Program-made: the position numbers and the translations under genes
Origin: Fulvitalea axinellae
GTDB taxonomy: Bacteria > Bacteroidota > Bacteroidia > Cytophagales > Cyclobacteriaceae
Reading direction: 5' to 3'
Assembly (NCBI RefSeq): GCF_036492835.1
Contig: NZ_AP025314.1
Span: 868,001 to 932,000 of the forward strand
DNA length: 64,000 bases
Part shown: piece by piece, positions 20,032 to 27,458 of the stretch
How the letters are laid out: the number at the start of each line of letters is the position of its first letter
Numbering within the stretch: position 1 is the first letter of the stretch
The notes under the pieces: generated by a model
What the model was told of the DNA's origin: nothing
What the model saw: only the letters and a program-made list of their open reading frames with translations
Databases searched by the model: none

Positions 20032-20616
20032 ATGCGCAGACAAAAAGGCTACACCCATCTCAACATTTACGAACGTAAAGTGATAGAAAACTCCCGGACG
20101 ATGGGCTGGAGCATACGCCGTATAGCCGAATTCATAGAGCGCTCGCCCTCTACCGTAAGCCGGGAGCTGGAACGCAACACCGCCATACACGGCGTGTATC
20201 TAAGCGCCGAGGCCCACGACTTGGCCCGGGCCCGCAATCGCCTCTATGGCGCCCACCGCAACCCTAAGCGTGGCCTTATATATCCCCCGCGGTGCCAATA
20301 CGGCAAGATTTTGCGCACGCACGTGGCTTGGTACTCCGATACGGAAGTATATATCCGTATACGCACAAACTGGCCCTCGGCATTCTTCCGTACCCGTGCC
20401 ACCTCCATATTCAAGCTCGACGACAAGCCTTACCACTATAGCGAAACCGTGGAGCTTTTCTCGCTTTTGGCCGAACATAACCGCTGGCGCAAACTGATCC
20501 GGCTACTAAAAAGCAAATACCCTAAAAATATGGACGCCGAACCGGCACAAAACACAGGCCTTTGCAAGGTAGTGCCGATACCCGAACCGCAAAAGTCACT
20601 AGCCAAGGCTGGATAA
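20032..20616 (+). CDS. IS30-like HTH protein without transposase catalytic domain, copy A
   Basis: The N-terminal 65 residues match the helix-turn-helix of IS30 transposases (YTHLNIYERKVIENSRTMGW, then RSPSTVSRELERN, then a DLARARNRLYG helix). The DDE integrase core that should follow is absent. Instead, about 110 residues of unknown type end the 194-residue protein, with WYSDTEVYIRIRTNWPSAFF and a helical LLAEHNRWRKLIRLLKSKYP segment. The copy at 50578 has the same end, so the short form is not a random truncation. It could be a DNA-binding protein that recognises its own repeat. It may act with a transposase or recombinase encoded elsewhere. The molecular role is unknown. Confidence 0.75.
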   Translation: MRRQKGYTHLNIYERKVIENSRTMGWSIRRIAEFIERSPSTVSRELERNTAIHGVYLSAEAHDLARARNRLYGAHRNPKRGLIYPPRCQYGKILRTHVAWYSDTEVYIRIRTNWPSAFFRTRATSIFKLDDKPYHYSETVELFSLLAEHNRWRKLIRLLKSKYPKNMDAEPAQNTGLCKVVPIPEPQKSLAKAG

Positions 20617-20701
20617 GTCCGCCCAAACGGTCCTTAAAACAGCCCTTGGCCCACCGTTTTTCTCTTTTCTCAACGATTTTCTGACACTGATAAAAATATT
20701 G

Positions 20702-20722
20702 AAGCCCTTCGGGGCTTTTTTT
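20702..20722 (+). terminator. Intrinsic terminator of HTH gene, copy A
   Basis: AAGCCC, loop TTCG, GGGCTT, then a run of T residues. The same terminator is found in copy B. Confidence 0.85.
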
Positions 20723-20803
20723 CGTGCTGGAGTTTTTTGGTGGAGGGGTTTCGGGTGGTTTTTTCTGGTGATTGGGGAAGTGTTGCGTTTGCTCACGTGA
20801 TTT

Positions 20804-21089
20804 TGGGCTTCGGAATTTATTTGGGACCAAGAGAAACGCCGGGAAGGCTGTGAGTTCTTGCCAGTCCAGAAAATCGCCGACAGAAAATTCGACTGGCGAG
20901 CTCTCGTTATTTCCCGGATATAAGAAATAACAGGATTTGGACTATATGTGTGAATTTTTAGGAGATTATATATTCGTAAGAGAGGTTTTGAATGTAGCAC
21001 AAACTAAGTTTAGTTTAAAAAATTTAAGGATGTGTTGTGTGTGTAAATAAATCTTATTTTTTTGTGGGAAAGAATCTATTAGGTGTAGA
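20804..21089. other. Variable stretch between HTH repeat and cassette site, copy A
   Basis: This 286-bp noncoding stretch becomes AT-rich toward the right and is not alignable by eye with the matching 257-bp stretch of copy B. It contains a second GAAATAACAGGA at 20925, the same word that opens the conserved site at 21090. No gene was seen. Confidence 0.4.
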
Positions 21090-21120
21090 GGAAATAACAG
21101 GAATTCCTGTTATTCCTACG
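21090..21120 (+). other. Conserved cassette landing site, copy A
   Basis: A 31-bp sequence opening GGAAATAACAGGAATTC and ending CTACG is 27/31 identical to 51606-51636. The central part is palindromic (TAACAGGAATTCCTGTTA). The next base, 21121, is the first base of a gene cassette in both places, with the joint reading ACG|TTGTA. It acts like an integron attachment or half-attC site. Confidence 0.6.
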
Positions 21121-21694
21121 TTGTACCACATCACCATTGAAAAGAGCAATATTCATATTAATTATTCAGCTGTTTCCAATCCTAACCTTTGGGCAGAGTA
21201 AAGACTCAATCTATTCAACACTTTTACTGGACAAGTATGTCAACCGTTGTATCGATAGTCTAGATTCAATAGAATACTTGAAAATTAACAACTATTCAAA
21301 GAGGTTAGACTTCTGCAATTTGGCAAGTTGTTTTACATTTTTAGAAGCCTATGACAAAGACACTCTACTCAATCAAGCATTATATGTGCGGTTAGAACAA
21401 ATTGCGAGGAGATTTTATTCTGAGGGAACTCCAGTTCTCATACATAGAGGTGGAATGAATAGCACTGAATTATGTGAAAGATTAAATAAAGAAGGTAATC
21501 CTTACGGAATCACATATGTAAGCTTAGGTAATGCATGTGTCTCATATGGTTCAATGGATATTGGAATTAAAAAGTTTAACGAGGAGACCAAACGGTTAGT
21601 AGACTACATTGCTACCGAAGATAGAAAGAAGAAAAAGAAAGAAAAACGTGGTACAACAAAAAATAAAACCCATTAAAACGGGTTTTATTAGCCG
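21121..21694 (+). mobile_element. Integron-type gene cassette 1
   Basis: The 574-bp unit starts TTGTACCA and ends in an attC-like hairpin. The outer stem sequence of that hairpin, TGGTACAAC at 21649-21657, is the exact complement of GTTGTACCA at the cassette start. On excision and circularisation these would pair over nine bases. The cassette carries one gene in the same orientation, starting 16 bp in. No integrase is in the window. GC content is clearly below that of the flanking xylose locus. Confidence 0.75.
21137..21676 (+). CDS. Cassette-encoded exported protein of unknown function
   Basis: The 179-residue product opens with a convincing signal peptide (MKRAIFILIIQLFPILTFGQ) read from a TTG start 16 bp inside the cassette; no ATG precedes it. 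The mature part has two cysteines near CIDSLDS and CNLASCF. The tail is very lysine-rich (RKKKKKEKRG). The stop codon lies in the loop of the attC hairpin, so the gene fills its cassette. No family was recognised. Low GC and a foreign codon pattern fit recent transfer. A cargo role such as stress or toxin resistance would be speculation. Confidence 0.7.
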   Translation: MKRAIFILIIQLFPILTFGQSKDSIYSTLLLDKYVNRCIDSLDSIEYLKINNYSKRLDFCNLASCFTFLEAYDKDTLLNQALYVRLEQIARRFYSEGTPVLIHRGGMNSTELCERLNKEGNPYGITYVSLGNACVSYGSMDIGIKKFNEETKRLVDYIATEDRKKKKKEKRGTTKNKTH

Positions 21695-21701
21695 TTGTAG
21701 G
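21649..21701 (+). other. attC-like recombination site of cassette 1
   Basis: Outer arm TGGTACAAC (21649-21657), 4-base spacer, inner arm AATAAAACCC (21662-21671), loop ATTAAAAC, inner arm GGGTTTTATT (21680-21689), 4-base spacer AGCC, then G|TTGTAG with the predicted crossover after 21694. The layout of R'', L'', L' and R' and the unpaired central spacer are those of integron attC sites. The loop is identical to that of the second site at 52297-52304. Confidence 0.75.
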
Positions 21702-22023
21702 GCATTAAAAAACCAGAATGAAAAATATCTTAACCTTCATTAAGTCTTGTTTCATTTGGACAAGAAGAAGAGAGTGTTACTGAAAAAATAAAAATTGACC
21801 CCAGCTCCCGCCAGCGTACAGACGGCCATCGCAAGCATCCTTGCTTGTGATTTTTCATACAGCAAGTTTCCAAACTTGCCCGTGCGGTATTTCCAAACAG
21901 ATCGAGGCAAGTTAGGAAACTTGCGGTTTGTTTTGTCACAAGCAAGGATGCTTGCGACGGCGGTGAGGTTTATCATTAGATTCTGTATATTTTTGTCCCG
22001 TTAGGAATTAACGAGATACAGAT
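21695..22023. other. Truncated next cassette followed by palindromic repeat
   Basis: From 21695 the sequence opens TTGTAGGGC like a new cassette, but no matching GCCCTACAA arm follows. After about 110 bp of AT-rich sequence with no gene, the palindromic repeat starts at 21807. The cassette appears to have lost its distal part. Confidence 0.45.
21807..21962. repeat. Large palindromic repeat, copy A
   Basis: A perfect 21-bp inverted repeat (21830-21850 with 21936-21956, containing AAGCATCCTTGCTTG) surrounds a second, imperfect pair built on AAGTTTCCAAACTTGC. The whole unit can fold back over about 130 bases. Small frames on both strands here are by-products of the palindrome. The left half recurs at 53994-54110. 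Confidence 0.8.
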
Positions 22024-22530
22024 ATGATTTTCAGCGCTTCGATTCACGTTCAGGAAAAGATAAAAACGGAATACGAGATCTCCGCCAGCCAGCCGGAGTT
22101 CGGCTTATGGCATTGGTATGTCGGTTTGCAGATGATCACCAACAGAAAGAGAGGGTTCGTCTTGGTAAATTCGCTTACGGGATATACCGTCTGCCTTGAG
22201 AATAGCACCAAGCCGATAATCAGAAACTTTTCCAAGTGTTTTCAGAAAGCTTTGGAGACCTCTCTGAGCGGAAAAGTGTCAAAGGAGGCCTTGGAGAATT
22301 ATTTCGCTAAACAACCGCCCTTGACATTCGCCAACCCGGAGCGTGACGATTTGCTTGAATACACCTATAACCGGGCCATGACTATTTTTTTTATGCTTAG
22401 GCAAGACAGTTGGGACAATGTTATGGAAGCGATCAACAAGAGTGACAAGAATATTCTTGGTTCTCAAACATCGGGATCGTCCAGCCCGGCGCTTCTGATG
22501 GTCAAGAGGTTGGAAAAGGAGCTCGGCTAG
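22024..22530 (+). CDS. DUF6933-like protein of unknown function
   Basis: A 168-residue soluble protein. Its start (MIFSASIHVQEKI) and the segment WYVGLQMITNRKRGFVLVNS followed by TGYTVCLEN resemble the N-terminal half of DUF6933 proteins, whose function is unknown. No signal peptide or membrane helix is present. It follows the palindromic repeat by about 60 bp and precedes a coiled-coil protein gene on the same strand, in the accessory island upstream of the DUF4157 protein. The family match is by memory of motif and is moderate. Confidence 0.6.
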   Translation: MIFSASIHVQEKIKTEYEISASQPEFGLWHWYVGLQMITNRKRGFVLVNSLTGYTVCLENSTKPIIRNFSKCFQKALETSLSGKVSKEALENYFAKQPPLTFANPERDDLLEYTYNRAMTIFFMLRQDSWDNVMEAINKSDKNILGSQTSGSSSPALLMVKRLEKELG

Positions 22531-22725
22531 TCCTTTTCACCGGCCGTCGTAAGCATTTATGTTTGTGACGGCCTATGGAAATCACCTTTAAGACATTTTT
22601 AAGGCCCTCGGCTAAACTTTTCCCTCCAAAACGTGTTTTTTCTTCTTGGCCCCTCCTTTCCGGTACAGGAATTGTAAATGCTTGGGTGACGTTCTATTTC
22701 ATAAACCTTAAATGTAAAAAGTATA

Positions 22726-23250
22726 ATGGAAGAACAACTGAAACCCGAAAATTGCATTCCGCCGGAAGACTACCCGAAGATAGCGGAGAATCTGGGGCAA
22801 TGCCAAACGTATATTGACGAGGAAACCAAGTATATCCGCCAAATCCTCTATAAGGCGCTGGGCAAAGAGGCCAAGGAAGATACTCTAGACGGAAAGGTGG
22901 CGAACTTGCTGGATATCAAGCAGAAGCTGGTAAGGGATATCGCCGGTTTGGAATTCACTATCTCGCAAGAGCAGGACGCCAATCTTCTGGCCAAGTTTGA
23001 GGTGGATCTGGCTGTCTACAAGGCTAGGCTCCTCAAGATCAATTTCGATTTGGAGAACAACAAGAGCGATTCAATCGCGGACGTACATCATGCCACTACA
23101 GACGCTATAGTGTTTGGGCAGAAGTACCGCATATACCGCCAAGCCCTGCTGAATTACATCAACGATTATGTGGTTCCAGGCAATATCGGCGAGGGTTCGG
23201 TGTTTTTTGAGGGTGTGGAGTATGTGGCCTCGTTGGCCTCGCAAGACTAG
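22726..23250 (+). CDS. Helical, coiled-coil protein of unknown function
   Basis: The 174-residue product is acidic and mostly helical. A long coiled-coil segment runs from about residue 45 to 110, covering the segment LLDIKQKLVRDIAGLEFTIS and LEVDLAVYKARLLKIN-like heptads. It has no signal peptide and no membrane helix. The C-terminal third (HHATTDAIVFGQKYRIYRQA) is more globular. No family was recognised. It lies between the DUF6933-like gene and the DUF4157 gene, all on the plus strand, but the gaps of about 200 and 290 bp make an operon uncertain. Confidence 0.6.
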   Translation: MEEQLKPENCIPPEDYPKIAENLGQCQTYIDEETKYIRQILYKALGKEAKEDTLDGKVANLLDIKQKLVRDIAGLEFTISQEQDANLLAKFEVDLAVYKARLLKINFDLENNKSDSIADVHHATTDAIVFGQKYRIYRQALLNYINDYVVPGNIGEGSVFFEGVEYVASLASQD

Positions 23251-23354
23251 AGTTTTGATTCACAATTGGTATATCAGAAGGGGATGGCGTACGGTCGTCC
23301 CCTTTTGTTTTGTAGGGACTGGGCTAGCTTTGTCCGCTCACCGTATTATTTTTC

Positions 23355-23387
23355 TTGGTGTGAGATAATCTGGTAATCATACTTTTG
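23355..23387 (+). promoter_or_regulatory. Possible promoter of the DUF4157 gene
   Basis: TACTTTTG at 23380-23387 fits the Bacteroidota -7 box TAnnTTTG, with a TTG at 23355-23357 placed 22 bp upstream, slightly longer than usual. The gene starts 155 bp downstream, leaving a long AT-rich leader. Confidence 0.3.
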
Positions 23388-23542
23388 TTGTTGTTAATTT
23401 TTAATTATAAAAAATAAAATTAAAGTCATATTTAGGGTGTGTGTGGAGTGAGATTTTTTATATTCAGAGTATCTGGAAGAGGTGTGAGAATTGGTGAGAA
23501 GCATTTACCTTTTTAAAGGATAGACCAAAACCTGAAATAACC

Positions 23543-25174
23543 ATGAATATTCGCTCTGATAAAACGGAAGAAAACAAAAGTCAATCGGTCTCAAATGCTG
23601 TTTCTCAAGGCTTGGCAAGCAGTGAATCTACTTTTCAGTTTGTGGATAATCGTTCTATATCTGTTGCGCAAAGGAGGTTGCGAGAGCTGGCTGGAGATAG
23701 CCCAAATACTCAGCGAGTTGTACAAAAGCAGATATTAGCGAACAACCTTCCCTTACAAGAGCCTACACCTATCCAGAAAAAAGAGAATAATACCGGCTTG
23801 CCCGACAACCTGAAGTCCGGTATAGAAAACCTTTCGGGTTATTCTATGGATGACGTGAAAGTTCATTACAATTCAAACAAACCCGCCCAATTGCACGCTC
23901 ATGCCTATGCGCAGGGAACGGATATACATTTGGCTTCCGGACAAGAAAGGCATCTTCCTCATGAGGCCTGGCATGTGGTGCAACAGAAGCAAGGGAGGGT
24001 AAAGCCAACCATGCAGATGAAGGGCAAAGTGAATGTGAATGATGATGCTGGGTTGGAGAAAGAGGCGGATGTGATGGGAGAAATTGCAACAAATTGGAAG
24101 GTCCACTCTGATTCACAGCCAAAGGAAACTAATGCAAGTCAAGGAGCCCATCCAGTTCAAAGAGTTTGGAATAAGGATGGAGATATATACCGATGGGATC
24201 GGTTAAAGGATGGGGTAGAATGGTGTACCGATGAAGCAGGGAACATGTGGTTCGAAATAAAGGACCCGTCTTTAATTAAAGTAGGTAAGCAAGCTGACTA
24301 TGAAACCCTGCAGGGAAAAAAGAAGACTTGGTCCGAATGGAATTCGATTAGTGTTATTCCTGTTTTAACTGCGCATGATACACAAACTGCATTTGATGGA
24401 TGGCATGATAATTCTCGGGTTGATTGGTCTCAGGCCACGAATGAATGGCTCGCTCAAATGCAAGAAAACGTAATCAGATATGGGATCGAGCCACTCATAA
24501 CAGAATTACTTGACCATTTGCCACCTGAAGTGAGGCGCCCCGTCTTTGAACGTATGGGAAGTGCCCTTGGTAAACTTAGAATATATAACCGACAAGAGTT
24601 TGCTGTAAGGAGTTATCATTTTGCGTGGGTTGAAAAAGGTGGCGCAGGTTCACGACCATATGACGAAATAGAACAGGAAGTCATTGGTTATTGGAAAGAA
24701 AAAGTAAGTCGTTACGATCCAAAAGAAAAAATTCTCAAAGAGATAGAGGATGTCAATGGAGGTATACAAGGGCAGGCAATGGATGGCTACCAATGTATTA
24801 ATGCGGGAGGAGCATTTCCGGGACAAGGACTTCACCTTATTATTCACGAGACCATGCATAACCTGGCTCATCCTGGTTTTGCTGAGTCATTGAGGAAAAC
24901 TCCACTGGGAGACGAAGGATTGAACGAATACTTCGCAAGATTAGCTACGTTAACTTTGCGAAAACACCCTATTACCGAGGAGTCGTTAGCCGGATTTATA
25001 GGTTCCCCTAAAGGGGGAATTGAACGGAGTAATTCTAGTGCTACCAAAGCTTTATCTGGACGGGGAGTGTATGGGGATCTGATGGATCAAGATGGTTATC
25101 ATAAAATTAAAAAAAATATCTCTAGAGAAGAATTGGTTGCCTTGGCAAAGAAGTACTTTCTTAATTTAGACTAG
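23543..25174 (+). CDS. DUF4157 (eCIS core domain) protein with C-terminal gluzincin-type metalloprotease motif
   Basis: DUF4157 proteins are associated with extracellular contractile injection systems and often carry C-terminal toxin domains. After a polar N-terminus, the DUF4157 domain lies at about residues 84-180, with LSGYSMDDVKVHYNS, AYAQGTDIHLASGQ and HEAWHVVQQ (HExxH at 140-144). A linker ending PVQRVWN leads to a 330-residue second part. This contains HETMH at 435-439 and, exactly 18 residues on, Glu458 in GDEGLNEYFA. HExxH-X18-E is the zinc-site spacing of gluzincin proteases such as M1. The protein lacks a signal peptide, as expected for an injected effector. No sheath, tube or baseplate genes are in the window. 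Protease activity is predicted only from the motif. Confidence 0.85.
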   Translation: MNIRSDKTEENKSQSVSNAVSQGLASSESTFQFVDNRSISVAQRRLRELAGDSPNTQRVVQKQILANNLPLQEPTPIQKKENNTGLPDNLKSGIENLSGYSMDDVKVHYNSNKPAQLHAHAYAQGTDIHLASGQERHLPHEAWHVVQQKQGRVKPTMQMKGKVNVNDDAGLEKEADVMGEIATNWKVHSDSQPKETNASQGAHPVQRVWNKDGDIYRWDRLKDGVEWCTDEAGNMWFEIKDPSLIKVGKQADYETLQGKKKTWSEWNSISVIPVLTAHDTQTAFDGWHDNSRVDWSQATNEWLAQMQENVIRYGIEPLITELLDHLPPEVRRPVFERMGSALGKLRIYNRQEFAVRSYHFAWVEKGGAGSRPYDEIEQEVIGYWKEKVSRYDPKEKILKEIEDVNGGIQGQAMDGYQCINAGGAFPGQGLHLIIHETMHNLAHPGFAESLRKTPLGDEGLNEYFARLATLTLRKHPITEESLAGFIGSPKGGIERSNSSATKALSGRGVYGDLMDQDGYHKIKKNISREELVALAKKYFLNLD

Positions 25175-25337
25175 CATTAATAATGCTCTTAGCCGTCACA
25201 AGTATCCTTATTGATACCCAACGTTGGCACCAGAGTTAGGCGATAGTTATCCAGTGTTTTTTTTCATGCCCTAGACTTGATATGCAGATATTTGAAAAGC
25301 GTTATGTTTCAGTTTGGAGGCTGGTGTTTAATGAGTG

Positions 25338-25369
25338 CAAGTGCCACTTTCGTTTAACACTTGCGCTAG
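25338..25369. repeat. Short dyad repeat, copy 1
   Basis: A 30-base sequence with AAGTGCCACTTTCGTTTA and CACTTGCGCT recurs with few changes at 54217-54246. AAGTG and CACTT can pair. Both copies lie just beyond the 3' end of a minus-strand gene, so the element may be a REP-like or transcript-end element. Confidence 0.5.
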
Positions 25370-25378
25370 CTTGTTGAC

Positions 25379-26140
25379 TCACTCAGCTAACCAACGCTTA
25401 AACTGACCAATCTTTTCGCGGGCTACTAGTAGCTCGCCGTGGCCACTTTTCTTTAGGTATACTTTTAGGCGGGTGGCGGACGAGTAGCGGAGTTCCAATA
25501 CGGCTTGCCGGCTGATTAGGAATTGGCGGTTGATCCGGAAGAAGTCGTAGGGACGGAGGGTGTTTTCCAGCTGTACCAATGACATGTCGAGGACATGGCG
25601 TTTGCCGTCGTGGGTGAAGAGGAAGGTTAGTTTGGCGTCGGTGAAGAAGTAGGCCACTTCGTCCGAGCTTACTACGGTCACTTTGTTACCGGCGTTTACC
25701 AGAAAGTTCTTGGGCTTGCGTTGTCCGTTCAGCATATCGGCCAGGCGCTCCAAGTCGGCGGGGAGTCCGGTGGCGGGTTTGTCCGCCGAGAGCGCTTCCA
25801 GTTTCTTCAGGCTTTGCGATAGGCGTTGCCTGTTTACGGGCTTCAGCAGGTAGTCCACGCTCATCTGTTCGAACGCCCTTAGGGCGTATTCGTGGTAGGC
25901 CGTGGTGAAGATAATGGGAGAGCGCACCTCTATCTGTTCGAATATCTTGAAGGCGCTTCCGTCGGCCAGGTGGATATCCAGAAATATTAGGTCTACCTCG
26001 TTTTCGGCCAGCCACTGCACGGACTTTTTGATGGAATCCAATACGGCCACCACCCTTACTTCCACGTCAGTCTGTTCGAGTAAAGTCCTTAGTCGCTCGA
26101 CAGCGAAATCCTCGTCTTCGATTATAACAGCCTCTATCAT
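25379..26140 (-). CDS. LytTR-family response regulator
   Basis: The 253-residue protein has a receiver domain with acidic residues in IIEDEDF, the phosphorylated Asp55 in LIFLDIHLADG, Thr80 and Lys100 (LLKPV). It is followed by a LytTR DNA-binding domain from about residue 145 (DEVAYFFTDAKLTFLFTHDG, then YDFFRINRQFLISRQAV). It overlaps the histidine kinase gene upstream by 4 bp (ATGA type), so the two are translated together and form one signalling system. Targets are unknown; the divergent PAP2 phosphatase gene is the nearest candidate. Confidence 0.95.
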   Translation of the reverse strand: MIEAVIIEDEDFAVERLRTLLEQTDVEVRVVAVLDSIKKSVQWLAENEVDLIFLDIHLADGSAFKIFEQIEVRSPIIFTTAYHEYALRAFEQMSVDYLLKPVNRQRLSQSLKKLEALSADKPATGLPADLERLADMLNGQRKPKNFLVNAGNKVTVVSSDEVAYFFTDAKLTFLFTHDGKRHVLDMSLVQLENTLRPYDFFRINRQFLISRQAVLELRYSSATRLKVYLKKSGHGELLVAREKIGQFKRWLAE

Positions 26141-27177
26141 ATCTCCGGATCAAACAATGGTATCTTGGCGATGAACTTTCCGTTTTCGGTAATGAACTCG
26201 GGCAGTTTCTCGTCCAGTATCTCAAATTTTTCCATCAGGTTTTTCAACCCGATTTTGGTTGTGTCACTGCGGTAGTCTTCGCGCAGGCGTATTCGGTTTT
26301 CCACAATCAGCGTATTGCCCTGCGCGTAAAGTTCCACCACCAGCGGATGGGACTCCGACACCTCGTTGTGCTTGACGGCGTTTTCCACCAAAAGCTCCAG
26401 CGTAAGCGGGGGAACGCACTTGTCCAGTGTTCTGGGATTCAGGTTTATGCGCATGTCCAGGTTATCGCGGAAGCGTATTTTTTGCAGAAAGAGGTACGAC
26501 TCGATAAACTCCACCTCTTGTCTGAGCGGGACGAGGAAGGTCTCGTTGAGCTGTAGGATATACCGGTATATACGGCTCAGTTCCTCGATGAAATGCTCGG
26601 CCTTGTCGGCGTCTTTGTGTACCAGGTGCGAGAGTGCGTTGAGGCTGTTGAACAGGAAATGCGGGTTTATCTGGTTGATCAGTGCTTGGTATTTGGCTTC
26701 GCCATGGGCTTTGAGAAGTCGGTAGTTTTGGCGTTCCAGTTGTTGGCGCTGTACCAGCACCAGCTCAAAGCCCTCCACCGTCAGGGTTATGGCCATAAAC
26801 AGCAGGGTGTTGATACCCTCGGGCCATAGGGCGTTGCCGAAGGTTCCGGGCGCTATGGACATTACCAATACCGGTACCAAGAGACAAAGGGCGATTGAAA
26901 TTACGCTGGTCCCGGTTTTCTTGTTGCGGAACCATCTTCCGAAGAATTTCCAGCAGAACCGGACCACGATCCCAACCAGCGGAAAAATGGCCGTCAGGAA
27001 CAGGGGGGTCAGGAGCATCCCAAGCCACAGGTCCTTTAGTTGGCGGTCGTCGTCTAAGAAATCTTCCAAGCCGGGCAGGGTGCCCATGATGATGGCCGCC
27101 AGTATGTAGGCTGTCATCTTCATCTTTCCGTCAAATATCCGGGGCTCGGTTTCGGTGTTTGTCGCTCTTGAACTCAT
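26137..27177 (-). CDS. LytS/YehU-type sensor histidine kinase
   Basis: The protein belongs to the His_kinase (PF06580) class that pairs with LytTR regulators. Four membrane helices lie in the first 145 residues (TAYILAAIIMG, WLGMLLTPLFLTAIFPLVGI, VISIALCLLVPVLVMS and INTLLFMAITLTVEG). The phospho-acceptor His173 lies in INQINPHFLFNSLNAL. The catalytic domain has LELLVENAVKHN and the late glycine box IGLKNLMEKF. The ATG at 27177 was preferred to a TTG nine bases earlier. No large sensor domain is present, so the signal is probably sensed in or at the membrane. Confidence 0.93.
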   Translation of the reverse strand: MSSRATNTETEPRIFDGKMKMTAYILAAIIMGTLPGLEDFLDDDRQLKDLWLGMLLTPLFLTAIFPLVGIVVRFCWKFFGRWFRNKKTGTSVISIALCLLVPVLVMSIAPGTFGNALWPEGINTLLFMAITLTVEGFELVLVQRQQLERQNYRLLKAHGEAKYQALINQINPHFLFNSLNALSHLVHKDADKAEHFIEELSRIYRYILQLNETFLVPLRQEVEFIESYLFLQKIRFRDNLDMRINLNPRTLDKCVPPLTLELLVENAVKHNEVSESHPLVVELYAQGNTLIVENRIRLREDYRSDTTKIGLKNLMEKFEILDEKLPEFITENGKFIAKIPLFDPEI

Positions 27178-27458
27178 ACTGCGCAAAAATACGTAATACG
27201 CTTGTTAAAAGGTTGATAACATCGCCGAAAGCCATACAAACGGGGAGGAAAGCGGTATATCCGCCGATGAACCGTATATCGGCGTATTGCGCCTAGGAAT
27301 AAACTCTCTTCTCTGTTTTTCCCCGTTTCGCGTGGATATTCTGACGGCAGGAATATTCTTTTTTTCAAAAGCATATAAAGCATACAAAATTGCCAACGAT
27401 TACGCCTGTCAGAGCCTCTGAAAAGGCTTGCGGGAACCTTTATGCTAAAAGATCGGAT

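Larger units (their letters stand above)
19941..20803 (+). repeat. HTH-protein repeat, copy A
   Basis: About 862 bp recur almost identically at 50487-51348. The repeat covers a leader with GCCAACCGAAGCCC and an A-run, a 194-codon gene and its terminator, and stops at TGCTCACGTGATTT in both copies. In copy A, CCGAAGCCC at 19946-19954 and GGGCTTCGG at 20805-20813 form short terminal inverted repeats; copy B has only the left one. The element resembles an IS30-derived unit without a DDE catalytic domain. Confidence 0.85.

Noticed and set aside
20922..20938. Second GAAATAACAGGA near copy A as another landing site
   Set aside because: It lacks the palindromic continuation and the CTACG|TTGTA joint, so it is only a partial match.
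21730..22004. Three small frames on both strands with similar protein ends
   Set aside because: They arise from the palindromic repeat, which reads alike on both strands; no independent coding evidence.
25218..25241. GTTAGGC with a nearby CCAACGTTGG palindrome, resembling an integron core site
   Set aside because: No complementary GCCTAAC arm, no attC-like double stem, and no cassette boundary can be defined.
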